Of a stretch of 41,187 nt of DNA, positions 1 through 10,515 are shown in pieces. The DNA is from Clostridium sp. LS (GTDB lineage Bacteria > Bacillota > Clostridia > Clostridiales > Clostridiaceae), in NCBI RefSeq assembly GCF_002760435.1, contig NZ_AUUU01000091.1, forward strand, positions 1-41,187. The letters are read 5' to 3'. Within the stretch, counting starts at the first letter, position 1. The number at the start of each line of letters is the position of its first letter. The translations under genes and the position numbers were made by a program. The notes below the pieces were generated by a model. It was not told the origin of the DNA. It did not search any database and saw nothing but the letters and a program-made list of their open reading frames with translations.

Positions 1-8
1 CTGTTCAA

Positions 9-20
9 TTTTCAAAGACC
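9..20 (-). promoter_or_regulatory. boxA-like antitermination element of a presumed rRNA leader
   Basis: Read on the minus strand, this is GGTCTTTGAAAA, followed by TTGAACAG at the window edge. It resembles the boxA/leader sequence (TGTTCTTTGAAAA type) found just before 16S rRNA in Firmicutes. With the promoter at 87-115 it suggests that a 16S gene begins just beyond the left edge, transcribed away from oriC. The rRNA itself is not in the window, so this is inference. Confidence 0.55.
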
Positions 21-86
21 ATTTTCTTTCTTACAACTACTGTTGTAATTTGTTTTAATTTTTTGTCACCCTCAAGCGACTTTTTT

Positions 87-115
87 AGTATATCATTTAA
101 TATTCGTACTGTCAA
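87..115 (-). promoter_or_regulatory. sigma-A promoter reading off the left edge (probable rRNA operon promoter)
   Basis: On the minus strand: TTGACA (110-115), a 17-base spacer, then TATACT (87-92). This is a near-consensus housekeeping promoter. No protein-coding gene follows within the window, and a boxA-like leader lies about 70 bases downstream. The rest of 1-412 holds only this promoter, AT-rich sequence and the gyrA terminator; I see no gene. Confidence 0.7.
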
Positions 116-343
116 CATATTTTTTAAAATCTTTAAAGATTCGTATTTAAATTTTTTAAAGATCCTATGTCTCTTGACGACGTTTTTTATCTTAACATAT
201 TATTTACTAGTTTTTTTACTATACAACCTTACTATCTTAATTTAAATTTAATTTTCTTCAATTTACTCTATAATATTCATTATTTCTCACAAGGATACAC
301 TAGGTTCATATGATATCAATTTATTTATTTTATATATAAAACT

Positions 344-381
344 AAGGCATTTAACAGTATTGTAAATATGCTAAATGCCTT
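344..381 (-). terminator. terminator-like hairpin after gyrA
   Basis: The arms AAGGCATTTA (344-353) and TAAATGCCTT (372-381) form a 10-bp stem about 30 bases past the gyrA stop codon. On the minus strand it is followed by AGTTTTATATAT, a weak U tract. It probably ends the dnaA-gyrA transcript before the presumed rRNA promoter. Confidence 0.6.
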
Positions 382-412
382 AATTAAATATTCTATAATC
401 CTATAACTAACT

Positions 413-2893
413 TTATTCTTCTATATTACCAGTTTCAATATCAATTATTTCACCTGCTTGTTCTTCTGAATCATCGCTGCTTAGTATCTTAGCTATAGCA
501 ACAACTTTTTCATCCTCACTAGTTCTCATTAGCGTTACTCCCATTGCAGATCTACTTGTAACTGATATATCAGATACATTAATTCTAATAACTACCCCAC
601 TAGAATTAATAAGCATTAATTCATCGTCAACTTTACAGATTGTAGCTCCTGCAAGTTTTCCAGTTTTCTCACTAATCTTATAAGTTATTAATCCTACTCC
701 TCCCCTATTCTGAAGCTTATATTCAGCGATAGGAGTCCTCTTTCCATAGCCATTTTCACTTATTACTAGTAGCTCTTCACCATCAACAGCTATATCCATA
801 CACACAGCTATATCATCTTCTTTTAAATTTATCGCTTTAACTCCAGATGCAGTTCTTCCCATAGATCTAACATCTTTTTCATTAAACTTAACAGCATAAC
901 CATTTTGAGTTACAACCATTATGTTTGCATCCCCATAAGTATTCTTTACTTTTAATAGTTCATCTCCATCTTTTAGACTTATTGCAATTAAACCATTTTT
1001 CCTTAAGTTTTTAAATTCACTTAATGGAGTTTTCTTTACTATGCCTTGTTTAGTTCCCATAAATAAGAAACCTTCTTTTTTCTCATCTGTTACAGTTAAC
1101 ACTGTTTGAATTTTTTCATCAGATTCTATTGCTATAAGATTTATTAAATTTGTACCTTTTGCTTGTCTTCCAGCATCAGGAATTTCATAAGCTCTTAATT
1201 TATACACTCTTCCCTTATTAGTAAAGAACAACACATCAGAATGTGTTGATGTTATCATTAAATGTTCAACAAAATCATCTTCCTTTGTTGTCATTGCCTG
1301 AATTCCTTTTCCACCTCTTCTTTGAGCTGAATAAGTATCGGCTGAAATTCTCTTTATATATCCTGAGTGTGTTAATGTTATAACGACATCTTCTTCCTGT
1401 ATTAAATCTTCTATGTCGATTTCATTAACAATTTTTTCAATATAACTGCGTCTTTCATCAGAATATTTAGCTTTTATTTCTAAAAGTTCACTTTTTATAA
1501 CACCTAATAATTTTTCTTCACTCGCTAGTATAGATTTTAAATATTCTATTTGCTTCATTAGCTCGTTATATTCTTCCTCAATTTTGTCTCTTTCTAGACC
1601 AGTTAATCTTCTCAATCTCATTTCTAATATAGCTTGAGATTGCTTCTCTGAAAGATTAAATCTTTCCATTAAAGTGTTCTTCGCAATTTCACTAGTACTA
1701 GAATTTCTTATAATACTTATTACTTCATCTATATTATCTAATGCTATTTTTAAGCCCTCTAATATATGTGCTCTAGCTTCTGCTTTATTTAAATCAAATA
1801 CAGTTCTTCTTGTTATAACTTCTTTTTGGAATTCTATATAATGTTCTAATATTTGCTTTAAATTCAGAACTATCGGCTCATTGTTGACTAATGCCAACAT
1901 AATGATACCAAATGTATCTTGAAGTTTTGTATGCTTATACAATAAATTTAATACTACATTGGGATTAGCATCCCTTTTTAGCTCAATTACAATTCTCATA
2001 CCATCCCTATCTGATTCATCCCTTAAATCAGATATTCCAGTAATTTTTTTATCTTTTACTAAATCTGCAATATTTTCTATTAGTTTTGCTTTGTTTACTT
2101 GATATGGTATTTCTGTGACAATTATTGTATGTCTTCCGTTCTCTTCTTCTATTTCAGCCTTTGCTCTTACAATAATTTTTCCCTTACCAGTTTCATAAGC
2201 CGCCCTTATTCCTGATTTACCCATAATAGTAGCTCCTGTAGGGAAATCTGGTCCTTTAATTTTTGTCATAAGATCCAATACTGTAACTTCTGGATCATCT
2301 ATAAGCATAACAGTTCCATCAATTATTTCTCCTAAATTATGTGGAGGTATATTGGTTGCCATACCAACTGCTATTCCTGATGAACCGTTAACTAATAAAT
2401 TAGGAAATCTTGATGGCAATACTACTGGTTCTTGTTCTTCACCATCAAAATTAGGCATAAAATCAACTGTGTTTTTGTTAATATCTCTCAGCATTTCAAC
2501 AGCTATTTTATTCATCTTTGCTTCTGTATATCTCATAGCTGCTGCGCTGTCCCCATCTACAGAACCAAAATTTCCATGGCCATCCACTAGCATATATCTC
2601 ATCGAAAAATCCTGTGCCATTCTTACCAATGCATCATAAACAGAAGTATCACCATGTGGATGGTATTTTCCTAAAACATCTCCAACTATTCTTGCACATT
2701 TTCTATATCCTTTTTCCGGAGTTAAACCCAATTCTTGCAAAGAATAAAGTATTCTTCTATGTACAGGCTTTAAACCGTCTCTAACATCAGGTAGTGCACG
2801 ACCAACTATGACACTCATTGCATAATCTATATAACATTTTTTCATTTCATGTTTAATATCTACGGGTATAACTTTTCCCTCATTAAAATCCAT
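413..2893 (-). CDS. gyrA: DNA gyrase subunit A
   Basis: This is the breakage-reunion subunit of the A2B2 gyrase that introduces negative supercoils into DNA. At 826 residues it has the full family length. The N-terminal winged-helix/tower domains carry the catalytic Arg121-Tyr122 ([10 protein letters not shown]). The GyrA box QRRGGKG is at 524-530, followed by the C-terminal beta-pinwheel that wraps DNA, and an acidic tail. The quinolone-determining region reads [10 protein letters not shown], with Thr83 and Asp87. Thr at 83 is usual in clostridia, so I see no resistance change. The gene starts at ATG after GAGGTG, 22 bases behind gyrB, and is the last gene of the minus-strand origin operon. 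Confidence 0.98.
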   Translation of the reverse strand: MDFNEGKVIPVDIKHEMKKCYIDYAMSVIVGRALPDVRDGLKPVHRRILYSLQELGLTPEKGYRKCARIVGDVLGKYHPHGDTSVYDALVRMAQDFSMRYMLVDGHGNFGSVDGDSAAAMRYTEAKMNKIAVEMLRDINKNTVDFMPNFDGEEQEPVVLPSRFPNLLVNGSSGIAVGMATNIPPHNLGEIIDGTVMLIDDPEVTVLDLMTKIKGPDFPTGATIMGKSGIRAAYETGKGKIIVRAKAEIEEENGRHTIIVTEIPYQVNKAKLIENIADLVKDKKITGISDLRDESDRDGMRIVIELKRDANPNVVLNLLYKHTKLQDTFGIIMLALVNNEPIVLNLKQILEHYIEFQKEVITRRTVFDLNKAEARAHILEGLKIALDNIDEVISIIRNSSTSEIAKNTLMERFNLSEKQSQAILEMRLRRLTGLERDKIEEEYNELMKQIEYLKSILASEEKLLGVIKSELLEIKAKYSDERRSYIEKIVNEIDIEDLIQEEDVVITLTHSGYIKRISADTYSAQRRGGKGIQAMTTKEDDFVEHLMITSTHSDVLFFTNKGRVYKLRAYEIPDAGRQAKGTNLINLIAIESDEKIQTVLTVTDEKKEGFLFMGTKQGIVKKTPLSEFKNLRKNGLIAISLKDGDELLKVKNTYGDANIMVVTQNGYAVKFNEKDVRSMGRTASGVKAINLKEDDIAVCMDIAVDGEELLVISENGYGKRTPIAEYKLQNRGGVGLITYKISEKTGKLAGATICKVDDELMLINSSGVVIRINVSDISVTSRSAMGVTLMRTSEDEKVVAIAKILSSDDSEEQAGEIIDIETGNIEE

Positions 2894-2915
2894 GTACTCA
2901 CCTCATATTTCAGTA

Positions 2916-4835
<1,920 letters not shown>

Positions 4836-4874
4836 CTAAACTTTTAAATATTAAAATTATCAACTATTATGAAA

Positions 4875-5138
4875 TTAAAAATTGTATTCCATATCAGTTC
4901 TCTTCGTTAATGTTGTTGAAGATATTGGTGAAAAATAGATTTTACTTTTATTATCTACTTCAGCTATAATAAACGACTTTGGTTTTTCATCTGTAATCCT
5001 TTCTACAAAACCGTCTTCTTCTGCCAATCTTAAAAATTGTATTGTATCAGAACTATACATTGTGTTCTGCAGATCAAATATTCCAATAATATCTTTAATA
5101 GGAACTACAACATTTTCACCTAAATGTAAGAACACCAA
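4875..5138 (-). CDS. remB: RemB/YaaB family extracellular-matrix regulator (DUF370)
   Basis: A protein of 87 residues that begins VFLHLGENVVVPIKDIIGIFDL, ending in YFSPISSTTLTKR; both ends resemble B. subtilis YaaB/RemB, which sits at the same place between recF and gyrB. RemB acts in B. subtilis as a regulator of matrix genes. Its job in clostridia is not established, so the function is by family and synteny only. The start is a TTG at 5138, 5 bases after AAGGAGG; the next codon is GTG at 5135 and could be the real start. The Shine-Dalgarno sequence sits at the recF stop codon. Confidence 0.85.
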   Translation of the reverse strand: MVFLHLGENVVVPIKDIIGIFDLQNTMYSSDTIQFLRLAEEDGFVERITDEKPKSFIIAEVDNKSKIYFSPISSTTLTKRTDMEYNF

Positions 5139-5149
5139 ATATTCCTCCT

Positions 5150-6232
5150 TTAATTTAAAATTTGCCCGCTTGATACAGTAAATAATTTAGATTTATCGTC
5201 TAAATGCTCTCCTAAATCATCTATTCCAGTGCATGTTATTATTGTTTGAATATCTTTGATTGTACTCAATATATATTTTTTTCTATTTATATCAAGTTCA
5301 GAAAGCACATCATCTAATAATAAGACAGGATATTCTCCAGTAATCTCTTTAATAATTTTTAGAGATGAAAATTTCATAGTTAAAATTGATGTTCTCTGTT
5401 GTCCTTGCGATCCAAATGTTTTAGCATCTATATCATTTATAAAAACTTGAAAATCATCTCTGTGAGGTCCTATTGATGTTAAACCTTTTTCTTTATCCCT
5501 AAAAATATTATCTTTTAATTTTTTCAAATAGTTATCTTTAAAATTGCTTAAATTAACAGTACAATTATATTTAAATTCAATTTTTTCTTTACCAGATGTT
5601 ATATCCTTATGAATTTCATTACCATAAAAGTTTATCTTATCTATATATTCTAACCTTTTTGAAATAATATAATCAGCATATTCAATTAATTGTGTATCAT
5701 ATACTTCTAACATATCCTCGCTGAATTTATTACTTTTTAGTAGGGTATTCCTTTCATTTAAAATTTTATGATATTGAACTAAATTAAAATAATACTTTGA
5801 GTTTATTTGTGATAGCTCCATATCTAGTAATCTTCGCCTTAAATTAGGAGCCTCTTTTATAATTTTTAGATCTTCTGGAGAGAACATAACTACGTTAAAT
5901 GTTCCAAATAGCTCACCGATTTTATTCACTTTTATATTATTTACCTTAATAGCTTTTTTGCCATCTCTTAATATACTTATATCAATCTTCTTATCAATCC
6001 TGTTCTTGCCAATAAGTAAACTTATATAAGCTTTATCTTTCTTCCAATTTATTAATTCTTTATCTTTTGAAGTTCTATGGGATTTTGCAAAAGCACCATA
6101 ATAAATAGATTCTAAAACATTAGTTTTTCCTTGAGCATTATCTCCAATAAATACATTGACATTTTTATCTAACTCTATAGTTAAACTTTCGTAATTCCTA
6201 TAATTAACTAAAATTATATTTTTGACATACAT
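5150..6232 (-). CDS. recF: DNA replication and repair protein RecF
   Basis: An SMC/ABC-like ATPase that helps load RecA at gaps and stalled forks, working with RecO and RecR. It has 360 residues. Walker A is GDNAQGKT (30-37). The ABC signature region is TFGSQGQQRT, and Walker B is PVLLLDDVLSELD. These three motifs in this order are diagnostic. It lies between yaaA and remB in the standard Firmicute origin order. A gap of about 54 bases separates it from yaaA. Confidence 0.97.
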   Translation of the reverse strand: MYVKNIILVNYRNYESLTIELDKNVNVFIGDNAQGKTNVLESIYYGAFAKSHRTSKDKELINWKKDKAYISLLIGKNRIDKKIDISILRDGKKAIKVNNIKVNKIGELFGTFNVVMFSPEDLKIIKEAPNLRRRLLDMELSQINSKYYFNLVQYHKILNERNTLLKSNKFSEDMLEVYDTQLIEYADYIISKRLEYIDKINFYGNEIHKDITSGKEKIEFKYNCTVNLSNFKDNYLKKLKDNIFRDKEKGLTSIGPHRDDFQVFINDIDAKTFGSQGQQRTSILTMKFSSLKIIKEITGEYPVLLLDDVLSELDINRKKYILSTIKDIQTIITCTGIDDLGEHLDDKSKLFTVSSGQILN

Positions 6233-6286
6233 AAAACTACACCTGTAACAATTATATCATAATAAAATAATTGTCTATTTATTATT

Positions 6287-6496
6287 TTATATTATTTCAA
6301 ATTCTGAATCCTCAAAACTCACAATATCTCCAACTTTTAATTTTTTTCCGCGTTGAATGCAAATTTCATTATTCACTTTCACTAAACCATCTTGTATATA
6401 AAGCTTCGCTTCTGAACCTGATCCAACAATAGCGGCCCATTTCAAAAAAGCATCTAACTTTATAAATTCAGTATTAATCTTTATTTTATTCATCAT
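6287..6496 (-). CDS. yaaA: S4-domain RNA-binding protein YaaA/RlbA
   Basis: A single S4 domain of 69 residues (FIKLDAFLKWAAIVGSGSEAK, then VKVNNEICIQRGKKLKVGDIV), the RNA-binding fold of S4 and pseudouridine synthases. B. subtilis YaaA (RlbA) is linked to late assembly of the 50S ribosomal subunit. The start is odd. The only strong Shine-Dalgarno, AGGAGG (6526-6531), overlaps the dnaN stop codon and lies 29 bases before the ATG. A 10-bp inverted repeat fills the gap (see the hairpin entry). Two tandem ATG codons (6496 and 6493) are possible starts. Confidence 0.92.
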   Translation of the reverse strand: MMNKIKINTEFIKLDAFLKWAAIVGSGSEAKLYIQDGLVKVNNEICIQRGKKLKVGDIVSFEDSEFEII

Positions 6497-6502
6497 TTTT
6501 GT

Positions 6503-6525
6503 ATAAATATTAAAATAATATTTAT
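6503..6525 (-). promoter_or_regulatory. hairpin between the yaaA Shine-Dalgarno and start codon
   Basis: On the minus strand, arms ATAAATATTA and TAATATTTAT form an all-A/U 10-bp stem with a TTT loop. It begins immediately after AGGAGG (6526-6531). Unfolded, the Shine-Dalgarno to ATG gap is 29 bases; folded, 6 unpaired bases remain, which is normal spacing. The structure is seen in the sequence; the effect on translation is inferred. Confidence 0.55.
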
Positions 6526-6529
6526 CCTC

Positions 6530-7630
6530 CTATCTCATTAGTCTTACTGGTAAAACTAAATATTTTGCATTTTCATTATCTTTTTCTTCAATTACACATG
6601 GACTTACACTTGAAGTCATTTTCATTACAACATCATCTTCTTCCATGTTTTTTAATACATCTAATAAGTATTTTGAATTAAATGCAATTTGTATTTCTTC
6701 TCCTTGCAATTTTATTGAAATTTCTTCTCTTACTTTTCCCAATTGAGAATTGGATGTTATAATTAAGTTGTCTTGTTGTAAATCTAATTTTATTAAATTT
6801 GTATTTCCTTCTTTAGCCATTAAAGATGCTCTCTCAATAGCATTTTGTAATTCTTGTCTATTAACATTAACAAATAACTTATGCTCTTGTGGCAATAATG
6901 AGTTATAATTTATGAATTTCCCTTCTAATAATCTCGATATTATTTTAGTTTTTTCTAAATTAAATAGTATATGATTATTAGTAAATGTTATATCTACAAT
7001 ATCTTCAATATCCTCCAATATCTTTGACACTTCATTTAAAGTTTTTCCAGGAATGACAACTTCTATATCTATATCTGTCTCAAGAAATTCACTTTTTACT
7101 GCTAATCTATATCCATCAAGTGCAACTAAATTTAAAATCTTATCTTTTACTTCGAATAGTATTCCTTGAAGAATTGGTCTGGTTTCATCTTGAGCAATAG
7201 CAAAAGATGTACCTTTTATCATATTTTTTAAGATATTTTGATTTACTGATATTTTTAAATCTTCATTAATTTTAGGTAACTCTGGAAATTCATTAGCATT
7301 CATATAAACTACATCAAATACAGATTTTTCGCAAGTTATTTTAATTAACTGGTTTTCAATAGTTTCTATTTTGATAGTTGAGTTTGGTAGTTTTCTTATT
7401 ATTTCTCCAAACATTTTAGCATCAATAACTATATTACCTTCTTCTATGATTGTAGCATCCACGCATGTTTGAATACTTACATCCATATCTGAACCTATTA
7501 AAGTTAGTGTTGATTTATTTGTATTTATATATATTCCTTCAAGTATAGGCATAGTTGATTTGCCTGTTATGGCTTTCTGAACTATAGATATACCTTCTAA
7601 TATATTTTGTTTTTCACATGTAAAAATCAT
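6530..7630 (-). CDS. dnaN: DNA polymerase III beta subunit (sliding clamp)
   Basis: This is the ring-shaped processivity clamp that tethers PolC/DnaE to DNA and recruits many repair proteins. It has 366 residues, the usual length, with three repeated clamp folds and the typical C-terminus (YLVLPVRLMR) that shapes the partner-binding pocket. The ATG start follows GGAGGG. It is the second gene of the dnaA operon. The 260-base gap to dnaA carries the origin unwinding element, as in B. subtilis. Confidence 0.97.
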   Translation of the reverse strand: MIFTCEKQNILEGISIVQKAITGKSTMPILEGIYINTNKSTLTLIGSDMDVSIQTCVDATIIEEGNIVIDAKMFGEIIRKLPNSTIKIETIENQLIKITCEKSVFDVVYMNANEFPELPKINEDLKISVNQNILKNMIKGTSFAIAQDETRPILQGILFEVKDKILNLVALDGYRLAVKSEFLETDIDIEVVIPGKTLNEVSKILEDIEDIVDITFTNNHILFNLEKTKIISRLLEGKFINYNSLLPQEHKLFVNVNRQELQNAIERASLMAKEGNTNLIKLDLQQDNLIITSNSQLGKVREEISIKLQGEEIQIAFNSKYLLDVLKNMEEDDVVMKMTSSVSPCVIEEKDNENAKYLVLPVRLMR

Positions 7631-7696
7631 TTGGAAACCCTCCTTATTTATTAACAGGAATAAAAGATATTAATTAGAGATAGATAAATATTTTTA

Positions 7697-7735
7697 TAGT
7701 AATAATAGTAGTAGGGGCTGTTAATTTGTTGATAA
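7697..7735 (+). other. oriC unwinding element: DnaA-trio, GC cluster and DnaA box
   Basis: Six triplets TAG TAA TAA TAG TAG TAG (7697-7714), read 3' to 5', are GAT GAT GAT AAT AAT GAT. They run into GGGGC (7714-7718) and then the DnaA box TGTTGATAA (7727-7735). This is the arrangement of the bacterial basal unwinding system described in B. subtilis: box, GC-rich spacer, then DnaA-trios on the single strand that DnaA filaments bind. It sits between dnaA and dnaN, the same place as in B. subtilis, and AT-rich sequence follows at 7640-7696. Confidence 0.8.
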
Positions 7736-7780
7736 CTACCTTAAGCTTAGTAATACCAACAAAATTACATTCAAAAATAT

Positions 7781-7893
7781 TGTGGATAATTCAGTAACAA
7801 ATCAACCTGGTTATCCACAGTATTAAGTACCATATGACTAGAAAAATATTATCCACAAGATACTATGAAGTTATTATATACAGTTGTGGATTA
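7781..7893. other. DnaA-box cluster of oriC, downstream of dnaA
   Basis: Consensus DnaA boxes are TGTGGATAA at 7781-7789, TTATCCACA at 7811-7819 and TTATCCACA at 7849-7857. A one-mismatch box, TGTGGATTA, at 7885-7893 overlaps the dnaA stop codon. Together with TGTTGATAA at 7727 this makes five boxes in the dnaA-dnaN gap, corresponding to the incC part of the B. subtilis origin. Confidence 0.85.
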
Positions 7894-9240
7894 ATTTTGA
7901 GTTAATTTTTTTGTGATGTCATTAACTGTATGTTGCAGTGAATCATCAGTTTTTAAGTTTTCTGATATTTTTTCATAAGCGTGTATAACTGTAGTATGAT
8001 CTCTTCCACCAAATTCTTCTCCTATCTTTGGCAAAGACATATCTGTTAGTTTTCTGCTTAAGTACATTGCTATTTGTCTTGGATAAGCTACATTTCTAGT
8101 TCTTCGTTGAGATTTTAAATCTTCGACACGTAAATTAAAGTAACTAGAAACTACATCTTGTATAGAATCAATAGTTACGTGTTTTCCTTGCTTTTTAGAT
8201 ATGATATCTTTTAGTGCCTCTGAAGCCAAATCTACTGTAACTTCTCGATTGGTTAATGAGGAATAAGCAATTATTCTTATTAAAGCTCCTTCAAGCTCTC
8301 TTATATTAGATTTAATTTTTGTAGCAATGTACCCCATAACTTCATTGGCTACATTTAGATTCTCAACATCGGCTTTTTTCTTAAGAATAGCCATTCTAGT
8401 TTCAAAATCAGGAACTTGAATATCTGCAATTAGCCCCCATTCAAATCTGGATCGTAGTCTGTCTTCAAGTGTTGGTATTTCTTTTGGAGGTCTATCAGAT
8501 GATAATATAATTTGTTTATTTGCATCATGTAGCGCATTAAATGTATGGAAGAACTCTTCTTGAGTACGTTCCTTTCCAGCTATAAATTGAATATCATCTA
8601 TTAGCAATATATCTACATTTCTATATTTATTTCTAAATTCTTCGTTCTTATCGTCTTTTATTGCATTTATTAATTCATTTGTAAATTTTTCAGAAGAAAC
8701 ATATACTACTTTAGCATTTGGATTGCCATCTAAAATATAATGACCTATAGCATGCATTAAATGAGTTTTTCCGAGTCCAACACCTCCATATATAAATAAA
8801 GGATTGTATGCCTTTGCAGGGGATTCAGCAACAGCTAATGAAGCAGCGTGGGCAAATCTATTGCTATTACCTATTACAAAAGAATTAAAAGTATATTTAG
8901 GATTTAATGTGGAAGACATTTCATCGTTTACTACTATTGATTTTGATGATTGATTATTGTTACTTTTATTATCTTCTTTATCATAACTTTCAGACATTAT
9001 AACGAAATCAATTGTATATAATTTTGAACAGACTGCTTTTATTGAATTTGCAACTAAATCTTTATATCGTTTATCTAAAATATCTTGAGTAAAGGAATTC
9101 GGAACGCTTATCTTTAGAGTATCAGAAGAAATAGATATTGGTTCGCAACTTTTAATCCAGGTATTAAAGCTAACTTCACTTAGCTCACTTTTAATAATAT
9201 CTAGGGTTTTATCCCACAAATTTTTAAGATCGGCATCCAT
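7891..9240 (-). CDS. dnaA: chromosomal replication initiator DnaA
   Basis: The AAA+ initiator that binds 9-bp DnaA boxes and melts oriC. It has 449 residues. Domain I spans about 1-80. A short Asn/Ser-rich linker (about 85-110) is domain II. Domain III has Walker A GGVGLGKT (152-159) and Walker B LLIDDIQF. Domain IV carries the DNA-binding signature [12 protein letters not shown] and [11 protein letters not shown]. The ATG follows GGAGGAATATG. DnaA boxes on both sides of the gene imply autoregulation as well as origin function. Confidence 0.98.
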   Translation of the reverse strand: MDADLKNLWDKTLDIIKSELSEVSFNTWIKSCEPISISSDTLKISVPNSFTQDILDKRYKDLVANSIKAVCSKLYTIDFVIMSESYDKEDNKSNNNQSSKSIVVNDEMSSTLNPKYTFNSFVIGNSNRFAHAASLAVAESPAKAYNPLFIYGGVGLGKTHLMHAIGHYILDGNPNAKVVYVSSEKFTNELINAIKDDKNEEFRNKYRNVDILLIDDIQFIAGKERTQEEFFHTFNALHDANKQIILSSDRPPKEIPTLEDRLRSRFEWGLIADIQVPDFETRMAILKKKADVENLNVANEVMGYIATKIKSNIRELEGALIRIIAYSSLTNREVTVDLASEALKDIISKKQGKHVTIDSIQDVVSSYFNLRVEDLKSQRRTRNVAYPRQIAMYLSRKLTDMSLPKIGEEFGGRDHTTVIHAYEKISENLKTDDSLQHTVNDITKKLTQN

Positions 9241-9638
9241 TCATATTCCTCCAATATTTTAATAAAAAAATTTTTAAAAGTTTATATACAGGTTATTAAC
9301 AGAGATATTAACATTGTAATATTATAGCCAAGTATGTATACAAATATATCAACATGTTAATAATTATGTGTATATATCCATTGAATGAAAAAATTAATAA
9401 CAGTATAGTAAAAAAAGTTATAAACAGCCATCTAATAGGCATAAATAGCGCTTATAGTATGTACTTAATTAAAAAACAAACAAGTTATACACAATTCTAT
9501 CCACACGTGTGGATAAGTTTTATCATTTAAAAGTTATTCACAACATAATACTTATGATAACATAAGTAATTATTCATATTCAATAAGTTATCCACAAAAA
9601 AATATATATAATTATAATTATCAACAATTATTACCACC
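9241..9638. other. oriC upstream region with second DnaA-box cluster
   Basis: This gene-free stretch between dnaA and rpmH holds DnaA boxes at 9485-9493 (TTATACACA), 9497-9505 (CTATCCACA), 9508-9516 (TGTGGATAA), 9534-9542 (TTATTCACA), 9588-9596 (TTATCCACA) and 9618-9626 (TTATCAACA). A weak TTATTAACA lies at 9293. The segment between about 9241 and 9480 is very AT-rich and must hold the dnaA promoter; a TATAAT reads on the minus strand at 9321-9326, but no good -35 partner is seen. It matches the incAB part of the bipartite Firmicute origin. Confidence 0.85.
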
Positions 9639-9667
9639 TTGACAGAAAAATAGTATATATATATAAT
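9639..9667 (+). promoter_or_regulatory. sigma-A promoter for rpmH
   Basis: TTGACA (9639-9644), a 17-base spacer, then TATAAT (9662-9667): a perfect consensus promoter 72 bases before rpmH. It lies beside the last DnaA box (9618-9626), so DnaA binding could affect it. Confidence 0.9.
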
Positions 9668-9738
9668 AAATAAGGTAAAATTTAAAATCGCAAAGTATAG
9701 TTTTACTATAAATAATAAATTTAAGGGGGTGCATTTTA

Positions 9739-9873
9739 ATGTTCATGACTTACCAACCTAAAAAGAGACAAAGAAAAAAAGAACATGGTTTCAGAAAAAG
9801 AATGAGCACTCAATCAGGAAGAAACATTCTTAAAAGCAGAAGACAAAAAGGAAGAAAAAAATTAACAGCTTAA
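9739..9873 (+). CDS. rpmH: 50S ribosomal protein L34
   Basis: A 44-residue, very basic protein that starts [18 protein letters not shown] and ends GRKKLTA, a complete L34. L34 packs into 23S rRNA of the large subunit. The ATG at 9739 follows AAGGGGG by 9 bases. ATG at 9745 (MTYQPKKR) is the start used in many other bacteria, but the spacing favours 9739. It is the first gene to the right of oriC, in the usual rpmH-rnpA order. Confidence 0.96.
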   Translation: MFMTYQPKKRQRKKEHGFRKRMSTQSGRNILKSRRQKGRKKLTA

Positions 9874-9874
9874 G

Positions 9875-9897
9875 GGCCGCTCTAAGTGGCCTTTTTT
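9875..9897 (+). terminator. hairpin and T run between rpmH and rnpA
   Basis: GGCCGC (9875-9880) and GTGGCC (9886-9891) form a 6-bp stem with a TCTAA loop, followed by TTTTTT. It begins 2 bases after the rpmH stop codon. It is probably a partial terminator that lets far more L34 message than rnpA message be made from the shared promoter; the partial activity is inferred. Confidence 0.75.
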
Positions 9898-9934
9898 CTG
9901 CAAATGCAGGGAAAAAAGGAGAATATAAATATCT

Positions 9935-10312
9935 ATGATTTATAGATTAAAGAAAAATTTTGAATTTACTATTATATATAGAAGAGGTAAATCAGTTGCA
10001 AACGAACTTCTAGTTATGTATATATTGAAAAATAAGAAGAATAAAGATAAAGATTTTAACTTTTATAATAGATTAGGTGTTTCCGTAAGCAAAAAAGTCG
10101 GAAATAGTGTTGTTAGAAGTAGATGTAAAAGATTAATAAGTGAAAGCTTTAGATTAAATTATAAATATATAATAAAAGGATATGATTTTATTTTCATTGC
10201 AAGAAATCCAATTAAGGAGAAAAGCTATTTTGAGGTAGAAAAAGCTATGAAGAGTTTAATTAAAAAGGCGGGCTTATATAATAATGAAGAAATTACTAAT
10301 ACGCCTAATTAA
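9935..10312 (+). CDS. rnpA: ribonuclease P protein component
   Basis: The protein partner of the catalytic RNase P RNA, needed for maturation of tRNA 5' ends. It has 125 residues and many Lys/Arg. The N-terminus [16 protein letters not shown] and the central [23 protein letters not shown] are typical. The family RNR box reads RSR here, with Ser in place of Asn. AAAGGAG lies 13 bases before the ATG. The 3' end overlaps yidD by 29 bases. Confidence 0.95.
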   Translation: MIYRLKKNFEFTIIYRRGKSVANELLVMYILKNKKNKDKDFNFYNRLGVSVSKKVGNSVVRSRCKRLISESFRLNYKYIIKGYDFIFIARNPIKEKSYFEVEKAMKSLIKKAGLYNNEEITNTPN

Positions 10313-10493
10313 TTTTTATAGAAAACATATTTCACCTGGAAGGCCTTCATGCTGTAGATTTACGCCAACTTGTTCACAATATGCTTTAGATGCCATAAAT
10401 AAATATGGGGCTTTTAAAGGTGGTTTAATGGCTTTTTACAGAATATTAAGATGTAATCCTTTTTGCAAGGGTGGGTATGATCCAGTAAGATGA
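10284..10493 (+). CDS. yidD: membrane protein insertion efficiency factor YidD
   Basis: A 69-residue membrane-associated protein that assists YidC-dependent insertion. It shows an N-terminal amphipathic helix and the family core [22 protein letters not shown], then [13 protein letters not shown], with conserved cysteines. The ATG lies inside the end of rnpA in another frame, the classic rnpA-yidD overlap that suggests coupled translation. yidC follows 22 bases later. Confidence 0.95.
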   Translation: MKKLLIRLINFYRKHISPGRPSCCRFTPTCSQYALDAINKYGAFKGGLMAFYRILRCNPFCKGGYDPVR

Positions 10494-10515
10494 AACACAG
10501 GAGGTATATATTTTA

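Noticed and set aside
63..245. Possible 60-residue plus-strand protein
   Set aside because: It lies across a minus-strand promoter and leader, has no ribosome site, and its hydrophobic composition follows from T-rich DNA.
413..2893. Fluoroquinolone resistance change in GyrA
   Set aside because: Position 83 is Thr, which is the usual residue in clostridia, and Asp87 is intact.
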